Shown here in pieces: positions 51,422-59,641 of a DNA stretch of 64,000 nt. A program made the position numbers and the translations under genes. This DNA is from UBA2357 sp046295975. Its GTDB lineage: Bacteria > Pseudomonadota > Gammaproteobacteria > Burkholderiales > Rhodocyclaceae. The DNA is taken from contig JBKBMG010000021.1 of NCBI GenBank assembly GCA_046295975.1, positions 1 to 64,000 on the forward strand. The letters are read 5' to 3'. Each line of letters opens with the position of its first letter. Within the stretch, counting starts at the first letter, position 1. Below the pieces are notes generated by a model. That model saw only the letters and a program-made list of their open reading frames with translations. It did no database searches and was not told the DNA's origin.

Positions 51422-52426
51422 TCAACTGCGCGGGACCACGACCACGCCGGCGATGCCGCGTTCCGCCCGCAACTGCGCTGCCACCCGCTCGGCGGCAGCC
51501 TTGTCCGGATAGGGGCCGAGCACCACGCGCGCGTGCAACTGGGGCTTGTAGCCCGCGGTCGCCAGCTGCCGGCGCAGGCTCTCGGCGTTGGCCGGGTCGG
51601 AAAACACGCCCACCTGCACCAGAAATCCACCCGCCTCTCCGGCGACGATGAAGCCGTTCAGCTTCTGGTCGCGCTTGAGCCTGGCGGCCGCGTTCTCCGC
51701 TTCCTGGCGGCTGGGGTAACCCCCGACCGCAACACGCCGCTGCATGTCCACCACATGGCCACCGCTGGCAAGGCCATTTTGCAGTTCCTCTGCGGACGAG
51801 AGCGCCAGATAGTCGCCCACCTGCACCCGGTAGCCATCGGCCGGAGCGCTCTGACTGGGGGTCGCCGGGGCTGCTGGAGCACGCGGTGCCACTGGCTCGG
51901 CCGGTCGGCGCGGCGCCACGGGTGGAGTCGGCGCTGCGGCGGCTGTCACCGTGCTGCGCGGCGCTGCGGGCGGCGACGGCGCTTGGGCAGGAGCCGCCGT
52001 CGCCCCGGGCGCGGCAGCTCTCGCGGCGCTTGCCACAGCGTCGGGGGCAACGACCGCCGGCGGCTGCAGCGGATCGGTGCCCGCCGCGGAGACGTCCGTC
52101 GCGCCGGATGGATCGGCCTGTACTTCGGCGACGGCGTCTGCGTCTGCGCCCTCCTCCGCTCCCTCTGCGGGGGCATCCAGCGGCGCAAACAACGGCCTGG
52201 CGACGGTCTCCTGGCTTACCGCCGGCAGGCCCGGCTGCGAGGCCTGGGCGTCCGCCTCGTCCGCTGTGGCGACGTCCTCGTCACCCCTGTCGAACCACAT
52301 CAAGCCCAGCAGCAGCACCACCATCACCGCTGCAGCGGCCGCGGCGCGATACAGCATGACGCGGCGCGCCCGCTCGGGATCGAGTATGGCGCGATAGTCC
52401 TCGGCACTGCGGTGATCGCCAATCAT
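51422..52426 (-). CDS. SPOR-domain membrane protein
   Basis: 334 residues with a short cytoplasmic start, one membrane segment at ~24-44 (VMLYRAAAAAAVMVVLLLGLMWF), a long Ala/Pro/Thr-rich periplasmic linker (~50-185) and a C-terminal peptidoglycan-binding region. Two SPOR-like units are visible: YRVQVGDYLALSSAEELQNGLASGG and FLVQVGVFSDPANAESLRRQLATAG, ending GIAGVVVVPRS. Such proteins bind denuded glycan at the division septum. Its start overlaps the DUF2802 gene's stop (ATGA). Confidence 0.85.
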   Translation of the reverse strand: MIGDHRSAEDYRAILDPERARRVMLYRAAAAAAVMVVLLLGLMWFDRGDEDVATADEADAQASQPGLPAVSQETVARPLFAPLDAPAEGAEEGADADAVAEVQADPSGATDVSAAGTDPLQPPAVVAPDAVASAARAAAPGATAAPAQAPSPPAAPRSTVTAAAAPTPPVAPRRPAEPVAPRAPAAPATPSQSAPADGYRVQVGDYLALSSAEELQNGLASGGHVVDMQRRVAVGGYPSRQEAENAAARLKRDQKLNGFIVAGEAGGFLVQVGVFSDPANAESLRRQLATAGYKPQLHARVVLGPYPDKAAAERVAAQLRAERGIAGVVVVPRS

Positions 52427-53163
52427 GTGTCCCCCCTGTCCGGCTGTCCGCCACGCGCCAACGCGTGCACCAGTTCTGCCTCGGCCACCGAGATGCCGCA
52501 GCGCTCGGCAATCGCATCGACATCCATGCCGCGGCGCGCGAACACCAATGCTTCGTTGTACTCCGGCGATATGCCCTGGCTCGCCAGGGTCGCCTCAAGG
52601 TGCTCGCGCACCGTCCTGTGCTCGGTTTCGAGCCGGTCGCAGCGGGTGCGCTGGGTATCCAGCTCTTCACGCAGTTGAGCGATGTCCCGCCGCAGCTGGC
52701 GTACTTCGAGTTCGAGCTGGAAGCCGGACTGTCCGCCCGCGTCTTCGCCGCCCGCCCCACCGAAGCGGGGCATATCGCCCTGCGACACAGCCGATTGTAC
52801 GGCGCGGGGAACGGCTTGAGGTCCGGCCTGCTGGTCGACGCCGTTCCCGCTGTCGTACCCCGGCGTAAACAAGGGCAGATCGCGGGTATCGATCTCACCA
52901 CCTCCTTCACGCTCACCGGCGTGCACCGTCACGTGCTGGGAGGGCGGCTGAGCGCTTGACCCTGCGTCGAACGGCGAGGGGCCGAACACGTACAACTCCT
53001 CGCGCTCGTCACCAGGGCCGCCCGCGCCCGGCTCCGACCGCGCGCCACGCGCCGCGTCCGCCGCAGCACGCCGCCCCGCCCTGCCGACGCGCACCGCGCG
53101 GGCGATCTGGTAGACCGCATAGGCGAACAGCACGCCGACCAGAGCCCAGATCACCTCCCTCAC
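52423..53163 (-). CDS. DUF2802-domain membrane protein
   Basis: 246 residues from a GTG at 53163 with GGGAGGG upstream. There is one N-terminal membrane segment (VIWALVGVLFAYAVYQIARAV), a disordered linker, a coiled coil (~145-195, LELEVRQLRRDIAQLREELDTQRTRCDRLETE) and a C-terminal DUF2802 helix-turn-helix-like region (EYNEALVFARRGMDVDAIAERCGISVAEAELVHALAR). In other proteobacteria such genes lie in flagellar/chemotaxis clusters, which fits the nearby fliW. Function unknown. Confidence 0.78.
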   Translation of the reverse strand: MREVIWALVGVLFAYAVYQIARAVRVGRAGRRAAADAARGARSEPGAGGPGDEREELYVFGPSPFDAGSSAQPPSQHVTVHAGEREGGGEIDTRDLPLFTPGYDSGNGVDQQAGPQAVPRAVQSAVSQGDMPRFGGAGGEDAGGQSGFQLELEVRQLRRDIAQLREELDTQRTRCDRLETEHRTVREHLEATLASQGISPEYNEALVFARRGMDVDAIAERCGISVAEAELVHALARGGQPDRGDT

Positions 53164-53212
53164 CGCGGCGCCCTCCCTGTGAACGGTCGGGCAGTGGCCC
53201 GCTTCCGCTGAA

Positions 53213-54514
53213 TCATGCGACGCTCCCTGTCGTACCAACCCTCGCCAGCGCCTGGTCCAGATCCCACAGGATGTCGTCCAGCGTTTCGATGCCGATCGAC
53301 AGCCGCAGCATGTCGGGCGGCACGCCGGCGGCACGCTGCTCGGCTTCGGACAACTGCCGGTGGGTGGTGGAAGCGGGGTGGATGACGAGAGTGCGCGCAT
53401 CACCAACGTTGGCAAGATGGCTGATCATCTGCAGTCCATCGATGAAACGCTCGCCCTCGGCCTGCCCGCCCACGATGCCAAAGCACAGGATGCCGCCCGC
53501 ACCGCGCGGCAGGTACTTGTCGACCCGCACACGCTCCGGACTGTCGGCAAGCCCCGGGTAATTCACCCACGCAACGCTCGGGTGCTGGGCCAGGAACTCG
53601 GCCACCGCCCGCGCATTGGCGACATGCCGGTCCATGCGCACATGCAGGGTCTCCAGCCCCTGCAGCAGCATGAAGGCGTTGAACGGCGACAGCGCCTGGC
53701 CAAAGGTGCGCAAGGTTTCCATGCGCGCCTTCATGGTGAAACCGAAGTTGCCGAACGTCTCGTAGAAGCGCACCCCATGGTAGCCCGGCGACGGCGCCAC
53801 CATCTGCGGAAAGCGCCCGTTGTCCCACGGGAAGTTGCCGGATTCCACCAGCACGCCACCCATGGTGGTGCCATGGCCGCCGATGTACTTGGTGGCCGAA
53901 TGCACCACGATGTCGGCGCCAAACTCGATCGGTCGACACAGATAGGGCGAGGCCAGGGTGTTGTCGATGACCAGCGGCACACCGGCGGCACGGGTGATGT
54001 CGGCCACCGCTGCGATGTCGAAGACGTTCAGCCCGGGGTTGCCGATGATTTCGCCGTACACCGCGCGGGTGCGGTCGGTGATTGCGGCGGCGAAGGCCGC
54101 AGGATCGGACGGATCGACGAAAGTCGTGGTGATGCCCAGCCGACGCAGGCTGACGTCGAGTTGCGAGTAGCTGCCGCCATACAGATTGCGCGCCGCGACG
54201 ATCTCGTCACCCGCCTCACACAGCGTCAGCAAGGCCGTCATCTGCGCCGCCAGCCCGCTGGACACCGCCAACGCGGCGCGTCCGCCTTCCAGCGCCGCCA
54301 CCCGCTCCTCCAGCACCGACACGGTGGGATTGGAGATGCGCGAGTACACATTGCCGAAGGTCTGCAGATTGAACAGCGAGGCCGCGTGCTCGGGCGAGTC
54401 GAAGACGTAGGACGTGGTCTGGTAGATCGGCACCGCGCGCGCTCCGGTCACCGGGTCGGGTTGCTGACCGGCGTGCAGGCACAGGGACTCGATGCCGTAG
54501 CGATGATCGGGCAT
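53213..54514 (-). CDS. metY: MetY, O-acetylhomoserine sulfhydrylase (Cys/Met metabolism PLP enzyme)
   Basis: 433 residues from ATG 54514 (MPDHRYGIESLCLHAGQQPD); a GTG at 54574 would add 20 atypical residues. The PLP enzyme features are IYQTTSYVFDSPEHAASLFNL, SGLAAQMTALLTLCEAGDEI, VPLVIDNTLASPYLCRPIEFGADIVVHSATKYIGGHGTT with the Schiff-base Lys, and a C-terminal RLSIGIETLDDILWDLDQAL. The length and gap pattern fit MetY rather than MetB/MetC. It makes homocysteine from O-acetylhomoserine and sulfide. Confidence 0.93.
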   Translation of the reverse strand: MPDHRYGIESLCLHAGQQPDPVTGARAVPIYQTTSYVFDSPEHAASLFNLQTFGNVYSRISNPTVSVLEERVAALEGGRAALAVSSGLAAQMTALLTLCEAGDEIVAARNLYGGSYSQLDVSLRRLGITTTFVDPSDPAAFAAAITDRTRAVYGEIIGNPGLNVFDIAAVADITRAAGVPLVIDNTLASPYLCRPIEFGADIVVHSATKYIGGHGTTMGGVLVESGNFPWDNGRFPQMVAPSPGYHGVRFYETFGNFGFTMKARMETLRTFGQALSPFNAFMLLQGLETLHVRMDRHVANARAVAEFLAQHPSVAWVNYPGLADSPERVRVDKYLPRGAGGILCFGIVGGQAEGERFIDGLQMISHLANVGDARTLVIHPASTTHRQLSEAEQRAAGVPPDMLRLSIGIETLDDILWDLDQALARVGTTGSVA

Positions 54515-54587
54515 GTCGAAGGCGGCGCCACTGCGGCCGCGGCTGTTGAGTGATGGGTGATAATACTGGCGCACTCACTTCATCACA

Positions 54588-55364
54588 ATGCAGATGGCTA
54601 TCGACCCCTCACTGTTCTGGTTGTTCAAAACGCTGGCCGCCCTGGTTCTGCCCCCGGTGGGTCCCTTGCTGCTGATCGCGCTCGGCCTGTGGCTGCTGCG
54701 CAAGCACAGGCGCACCGGCTTCAGCCTCGCCTGGGCCGGCGTACTCGCCACCTTGCTCACCAGTTCCCCGGCCAGCGTGAGCTGGATGCTGGGGGGACTG
54801 GAGCCCGACCCGCCGGTCAGCGAGGCCGCGGTACAAGCATCGGACGCCATCGTGATCCTGGGCGGCGGCAAGCGCGGCTACGCCCCCGAGTATGGCGGCG
54901 AAACGGTGAACCGCCTGACGCTCGAACGCCTTCGCTACGGCGCCCGACTGTCGCGCGACACCGGCGTCCCCATTCTGGTCACGGGCGGGACACTTTATGG
55001 CCGCCATGCCGAAGCCGAGCTGATGCAGGCGGCGCTGGAGATCGACTTCCACGTGCCGGTGCGCTGGGTCGAACGCGCCGCCCGCAACACCCGTGAGAAC
55101 GCGCAGTTCTCTGCCGTGCACCTGGAGGCTGCGGAAGCACGGCGCATCGTGCTGGTCACCCACGCGGCCCACATGCCGCGCGCGCGCGTCGAATTCGAGC
55201 GCCTCGGGTTCGAGGTCGTGCCGGCCCCCACCGCCTGGATGGGCGGCGGGCCGCAATCCTACGACGGCATGCCGCAACTGCTGCCGAGCGCCGCCTCGGC
55301 CTATGCCGGATGGATCGCCACCCACGAATGGCTGGGGCGACTGGCGTACCGCCTGAAGCGCTAG
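54588..55364 (+). CDS. YdcF/ElyC-family membrane protein (DUF218)
   Basis: 258 residues. Two N-terminal membrane helices (~10-60) precede a DUF218 domain: SDAIVILGGGKRGYAPEYGG, GARLSRDTGVPILVTGGTLYG, ERAARNTRENAQFSA, and RIVLVTHAAHMPRARVEFERLG. The ElyC/YdcF/SanA family is tied to envelope integrity, and in ElyC to undecaprenyl phosphate metabolism. It is divergent from metY; its stop overlaps the argP stop by 4 nt. Confidence 0.85.
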   Translation: MQMAIDPSLFWLFKTLAALVLPPVGPLLLIALGLWLLRKHRRTGFSLAWAGVLATLLTSSPASVSWMLGGLEPDPPVSEAAVQASDAIVILGGGKRGYAPEYGGETVNRLTLERLRYGARLSRDTGVPILVTGGTLYGRHAEAELMQAALEIDFHVPVRWVERAARNTRENAQFSAVHLEAAEARRIVLVTHAAHMPRARVEFERLGFEVVPAPTAWMGGGPQSYDGMPQLLPSAASAYAGWIATHEWLGRLAYRLKR

Positions 55365-56353
55365 CCCGCGCCTTCCCACCCGGCTCGCCACGGTCGCGCA
55401 AGGCCGACACCCGCCTGGCGCTCGCCCAACGCTGCGCGGGCACCCGCCACCAACGCGGCGGTAAACCGCGCCATCACGGGCGACTGAACCTCCCAGTGGT
55501 GCCAGTACAAGCTGACGTCCTCATGGTTGTCGGGCGCCACATCGACCAGGCTGCCGCCGGCCAGTTGTGCCGGCACCTGGATTTCCGGAATGAAGCCGTA
55601 GCCAAGCCCGGCCTCGGCAACCGCAACAAAGCCCTCGGACGAAGGCACGACATGGTGCGGAAACTGCCCGGCGTCCAGTCCGAACTGGCGACACAACATC
55701 GCCTCGTGCATGTCGTCGTGGCGACCGAAGACGATCACCGGTGCGCGTGACAGCGCCGCCCGGGTCAGCCCGCGCGGGAAGTAGCGGCGCCGGAAGGCCG
55801 GCGTGGCCAGGCAGCGATAGCGCATCACCCCCAGCGGCAGGGCGGCGCAGCCGCGCATTGGATTGCTGCGGGTACTGATGCAGCCCAGCACCTCGCCGTT
55901 GGCGAGCAGGGCATGGGTGTGATCCTCGTCGTCGAGCACACAGTCGAGCACCAGCCCCTCGGACCCGAGCCCGTCATCGCCCATGCCTGCACCGCGGCCA
56001 GGCGGTGCCCCCGCCACCACCTCGCGCACCGCAGGCCAGAACCAGGTGGCCAGACTGTCCGCGTTCACGCCGATGGCCAGGCGTACCCGGCGCTCCGCCC
56101 CACCCAGCGCCAGGGCGCGGTCCGCCTCGGTCTGCAACAAGCGCATCTGGGCAAGATAGGGCAGCAGGCGGCGCCCCGCCGGGGTTGGCCGCACCGGTTT
56201 GCTGCGCACCAGCAGGACCTGGCCGAGATCGCTCTCGAGCTGGCGAATGCGCTGCGACACCGCCGACTGGGTGAGATTGAGACGGCGGGCGGCGCGTTCG
56301 AAACTGGCCTCCTGAATCACCGCCTCGAAGGCAAGGAAGCGTGCGTCAATCAT
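55361..56353 (-). CDS. argP: ArgP-type LysR-family transcriptional regulator
   Basis: 330 residues. The winged HTH is at ~1-60 (FLAFEAVIQEASFERAARRLNLTQSAVSQRIRQLESDLGQVLLVR). The effector domain follows with VRLAIGVNADSLATWFWPAV, typical of ArgP/IciA, and YRCLATPAFRRRYFPRGL. ArgP activates argO for export of basic amino acids. It is divergent from a LysE/ArgO-type exporter across a 108-nt AT-rich gap, the classical argP-argO arrangement. A ~15-residue Gly-rich insert in the effector domain (near residue 108) and a Gly/Ala-rich C-terminal tail are unusual. Confidence 0.9.
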   Translation of the reverse strand: MIDARFLAFEAVIQEASFERAARRLNLTQSAVSQRIRQLESDLGQVLLVRSKPVRPTPAGRRLLPYLAQMRLLQTEADRALALGGAERRVRLAIGVNADSLATWFWPAVREVVAGAPPGRGAGMGDDGLGSEGLVLDCVLDDEDHTHALLANGEVLGCISTRSNPMRGCAALPLGVMRYRCLATPAFRRRYFPRGLTRAALSRAPVIVFGRHDDMHEAMLCRQFGLDAGQFPHHVVPSSEGFVAVAEAGLGYGFIPEIQVPAQLAGGSLVDVAPDNHEDVSLYWHHWEVQSPVMARFTAALVAGARAALGERQAGVGLARPWRAGWEGAG

Positions 56354-56419
56354 AAGAATTCTTCACTATTCCTGAGAAAAATTAATTCTACTTAAACAGC
56401 ACGCCTCCTGGGATTAGCA

Positions 56420-56444
56420 TTCGTTCGCGGTAACCCCGAACGAA
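56420..56444. promoter_or_regulatory. Dyad in the argP-argO intergenic region
   Basis: TTCGTTCG (56420-56427) and CGAACGAA (56437-56444) are perfect inverted repeats with a 9-base spacer, ending 17 bases before the argO ATG (56462). The site could be an operator or an RNA hairpin in the argO leader. The upstream part of the same gap (56354-56400) is AT-rich, with several short T/A runs suited to a promoter and an ArgP site. Confidence 0.55.
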
Positions 56445-56461
56445 ATGGAAGAGAGGTTGGA

Positions 56462-57073
56462 ATGAGCAGCGTGTTTCTCAGCGGCTTCGGCGTGTCGGCT
56501 GGCCTGATCATGGCGATCGGCGCCCAGAACGCGCATGTCTTGCGCCAGGGCCTGAAGCGCGAGCATGTGACGATGACGATTCTGGTGTGCGCCCTGTGTG
56601 ACGCGATCCTGATCCTGATCGGCGTGGCAGGCTTGGGCGGGGTGTTCTCCGCCAACCCGGACTGGATGGCAGTGGCCCGCTATGGCGGCGCGGCATTTCT
56701 GGGCTGGTACGGCCTGCGGGCCTTGCAGTCGGCGCTGCGCGGCGGCGCAGCACTGGTGCAGGGCGAGGAGACGCGCCGCGGCCTGACCCGCCGCCAGGCC
56801 CTGCTGGCGGCCGCCGGTTTCAGTCTGCTCAACCCCCATGCCTATCTGGACACGGTGGTCCTGATCGGCTCGATCGGCAGCCAGCAGGCGGAGGACGTAC
56901 GCCACCTGTTTGCGGCCGGCGCGGTGACCGCCTCCTTCGTCTGGTTCTTCCTGTTGGGCTATGGCGCCCGCGCACTCCGCCCGGTGTTCTCGCGACCAAT
57001 GGCGTGGCGGGTGCTGGACGCGCTGGTCTGCGCCATGTTGTGGGCGATTGCCGCGTCGCTGCTGCTGCGTTGA
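56462..57073 (+). CDS. argO: ArgO-type LysE-family arginine/lysine exporter
   Basis: 203 residues, about six membrane segments. LIMAIGAQNAHVLRQGLKREHV is the ArgO/LysE-type start (G-A-Q-N-A), with CALCDAILILIGVAGLGG and AAGFSLLNPHAYLDTVVLIGSIG (LNPHAYLD is the second signature). It exports L-arginine and related basic amino acids. It is divergent from argP, and GAGAGG precedes the ATG. Confidence 0.92.
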   Translation: MSSVFLSGFGVSAGLIMAIGAQNAHVLRQGLKREHVTMTILVCALCDAILILIGVAGLGGVFSANPDWMAVARYGGAAFLGWYGLRALQSALRGGAALVQGEETRRGLTRRQALLAAAGFSLLNPHAYLDTVVLIGSIGSQQAEDVRHLFAAGAVTASFVWFFLLGYGARALRPVFSRPMAWRVLDALVCAMLWAIAASLLLR

Positions 57074-57118
57074 ATCTGGACTCCTCGGTTGGACGTGCTC
57101 CCCGCGCCGCGCGACGCT

Positions 57119-58603
57119 TCAGGTGCCGAGGCTGACCTGGGCCACCGCGCGGTGCCATTCGGCCATGCGTGCGGCCGCCTCGTCGCGGCCGACGCGCGGC
57201 TCGAAGCGGCGCTCCACCGCCCACATGGCACCGATCTGTTCCAGGCTGTCGAACACGCCGACGGCGAGCCCTGCCAGGTAGGCCGCCCCCAGCGCCGTCG
57301 TCTCGGTCACCTGCGGACGCACCACGGGAATGCCCAGCAGATCGGCCTGAAATTGCATCAGCATGTCGTTGACCGACGCACCGCCATCCACGCGCAGTTC
57401 ACTCACCGGGCGTACCGCGCCGGCTTCCATGGTTTCCAGCAATTCCGCGCTCTGGAAGGCGATGCTCTCCAACGCCGCGCGGGCGATGTGGGCGCTGGTG
57501 GTGCCACGCGACAAACCCAGAATGGCGCCACGCGCGTTCGGGTTCCAGTGCGGTGCCCCGAGCCCGGCAAAGGCCGGCACCACGGTCACGCCGCCGCAGT
57601 CGGGCACGCTCGCGGCCAGGGCGCCGATCTCGGACGAACTCTTGATCACGCCCAGGCCGTCGCGCAGCCACTGCACCACCGCGCCGCCCACGAACACGCT
57701 GCCCTCGATGGCGTAATGCCGTCCCGCGCCGGCCTCGGCAGCTACCGTGGTGAGGCAGCCACGCGGGGCGGTACACGCTTCGCCACCGGTGTGGCGCAGC
57801 AGGAAGCAACCCGTGCCGTAGGTGTTCTTGGCCAGCCCCTCGGTAAAGCAGGCCTGGCCGAACAAGGCCGACTGCTGGTCGCCAGCGACGCCGCGGATGG
57901 GCACGGACACGCCGAACAGGTCGGCCTCGGTGGCGCCGAAGTCGGCACTGGAGGGCAGTACCTCCGGCAGCAGCGCGCGAGGAATGTCGAGTAGCGTGAG
58001 CAGGTCGTCGTCCCAGCGGCGGGCACGGATGTCGAACAACATGGTCCGGCTGGCGTTGGTGACGTCGGTGGCATGCACCCGTCCGCCGGTGAGGCGCCAC
58101 AGCAACCAGCTGTCCACCGTGCCGAAGGCCAGTTCGCCACGTGCGGCGCGGGCGCGCGCACCGGGAATCTGGTCCAGCATCCAGGCGAGCTTGGTGGCGG
58201 AAAAGTACGGATCCAGCAACAAGCCGGTGCGCTCCCGCACCAGAGCCTCATGGCCGGCTTCGCGCAAGGCGCGGCAGGCAGGCTCGGTACGGCGATCCTG
58301 CCAGACGATGGCACGGGTGAGCGGCCGGCCGCTGGCACGCTCCCACAACAGCGTGGTCTCGCGCTGGTTGGTAACCCCGATCGCCGCCAGTTGCGACGCG
58401 CTCAGCCCCGCACGCTGCACGGCGCTGCGGGCCACCGCGAGCACGCTGTCCCAGATGTCGTCCGGTTCGTGCTCGACCCTTCCGGGGAGCGGAAAATGCT
58501 GTGGAAACTCCTGACTGGCGGAGGCGACGATGGCGCCGGTTTCGGAAAACACGATCGCGCGGGAGCTCGAGGTTCCCTGATCGAGCGCGAGAATGTAGGG
58601 CAT
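57119..58603 (-). CDS. glpK: GlpK, glycerol kinase
   Basis: 494 residues from ATG 58603 with AAGGAG upstream. FGGY-kinase motifs are clear: YILALDQGTSSSRAIVFSET, EHEPDDIWDSVLAVAR, IGVTNQRETTLLWE, GRPLTRAIVWQDRRT, VAGDQQSALFGQACF, GLGAPHWNPNARG and ELRVDGGASVNDMLMQFQADLLG. It phosphorylates glycerol to glycerol-3-phosphate, supplying GlpD. It lies 119 nt downstream of glpR on the same strand. Confidence 0.96.
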   Translation of the reverse strand: MPYILALDQGTSSSRAIVFSETGAIVASASQEFPQHFPLPGRVEHEPDDIWDSVLAVARSAVQRAGLSASQLAAIGVTNQRETTLLWERASGRPLTRAIVWQDRRTEPACRALREAGHEALVRERTGLLLDPYFSATKLAWMLDQIPGARARAARGELAFGTVDSWLLWRLTGGRVHATDVTNASRTMLFDIRARRWDDDLLTLLDIPRALLPEVLPSSADFGATEADLFGVSVPIRGVAGDQQSALFGQACFTEGLAKNTYGTGCFLLRHTGGEACTAPRGCLTTVAAEAGAGRHYAIEGSVFVGGAVVQWLRDGLGVIKSSSEIGALAASVPDCGGVTVVPAFAGLGAPHWNPNARGAILGLSRGTTSAHIARAALESIAFQSAELLETMEAGAVRPVSELRVDGGASVNDMLMQFQADLLGIPVVRPQVTETTALGAAYLAGLAVGVFDSLEQIGAMWAVERRFEPRVGRDEAAARMAEWHRAVAQVSLGT

Positions 58604-58722
58604 GTTGGTCTCCTTGCCACGCTTGAGATGAGGCGGACACGCCGTTGCGCGATCGCCATGCTTGTCGTGCCTGTGGTGGTTGCGGCGGCGGTGGCGCCAC
58701 AGGCCGGGCAGCCGCTCCGCGA

Positions 58723-59490
58723 TCAATCGTCGGGCAGCACGCAATCCACGCCCGAATCCTCGACCAGGCCGGCGAAGGGCGGCGGCAATGGCGCATCGAC
58801 GAACAGCTTGTTGATCTGGTCGAGCCGCGCCACCTCGACCATCGCCGGACGGTCGAACTTGGATACATCGGCCACCACCCAGACCTCCCGGGACTGCCGA
58901 AGAATCGCCTGGGCCACCTTGACCTCGCGATAGTCGTAGTCGCGCAGCGTGCCATCGCGCTCGATGCCGGAAATCCCCATCAAGCCGATATCGACCTTGA
59001 ACTGCCGGATGAAATCCACCGCCGCCTCGCCGACGATGGCGCGGTCGGCGTGGCGCAACTGCCCGCCGGCCACGATCACCTCGCAATCGCGGTTGCCAGC
59101 AAGAATGGCGGCCACGTTGAGGTTGTTGGTGATCACCCGCAGGCCTTGGTGCTGCACCAGATTGCGCGCGACCGCCTCGATGGTGGTGCCGATATTCATG
59201 ATCAGCGAACTGCCGTTGGGAATACGGCTCGCCACCGCCCGCGCGATGCGCAGCTTGGCCGGCGCGTTCAGCTGCTCGCGCTGCAGGTAGGCGAGGTTCT
59301 CGGTAGTGGAGATGGGCAGCCGCACGCCGCCGTGGAAACGCGACAGCAGGCCCGCGTCGGCGAGGCGCGAGACATCGCGACGCAGCGTCTGCACGCTGAC
59401 TTCGAAGCGCTCGGACAAGACCTCCAGAGACTGTGGCCCCTCGGCTTTCAAGGCCTCGATGATTCCGGTCTGGCGCGGGTTCAGCTTCAT
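58723..59490 (-). CDS. glpR: GlpR, DeoR-family glycerol-3-phosphate regulon repressor
   Basis: 255 residues. The N-terminal DeoR HTH is RQTGIIEALKAEGPQSLEVLSERFEVSVQTLRRDVSRLADAGLLSRFHGG. The C-terminal sugar-phosphate-binding domain has SLIMNIGTTIEAVARNL and GVDCVLPDD. DeoR members of this type repress glp genes until glycerol-3-phosphate binds. It is divergent from glpD across a 151-nt AT-rich gap and upstream of glpK, so it probably controls both directions. Confidence 0.92.
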   Translation of the reverse strand: MKLNPRQTGIIEALKAEGPQSLEVLSERFEVSVQTLRRDVSRLADAGLLSRFHGGVRLPISTTENLAYLQREQLNAPAKLRIARAVASRIPNGSSLIMNIGTTIEAVARNLVQHQGLRVITNNLNVAAILAGNRDCEVIVAGGQLRHADRAIVGEAAVDFIRQFKVDIGLMGISGIERDGTLRDYDYREVKVAQAILRQSREVWVVADVSKFDRPAMVEVARLDQINKLFVDAPLPPPFAGLVEDSGVDCVLPDD

Positions 59491-59641
59491 GGCGGCCTCG
59501 CTTGTTCGGTTTTGATCGATTAACTGGGATTATAGGCAAATATTACTAATTTATTCTTGATTTTTCCCGATTCGCTTTGTACCGTATATCAAACGAAAGC
59601 ATAAAATAAGCGTTTTTGAGCGTTTTTGGAGGAGACCCGAC
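59491..59641. promoter_or_regulatory. Divergent glpR/glpD promoter-operator region with 10-bp tandem repeat
   Basis: This 151-nt gap is strikingly AT-rich. AGCGTTTTTG occurs twice in exact tandem (59609-59618 and 59619-59628), and AAACGAAAGC (59591-59600) lies one turn upstream on the other half, a pattern suited to a DeoR-type repressor. A possible promoter for glpD is TTGTAC (near 59577-59582) with TAAAAT/CATAAA around 59600-59608. GGAGGAG at 59628-59634 is the glpD ribosome-binding site. Confidence 0.6.
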
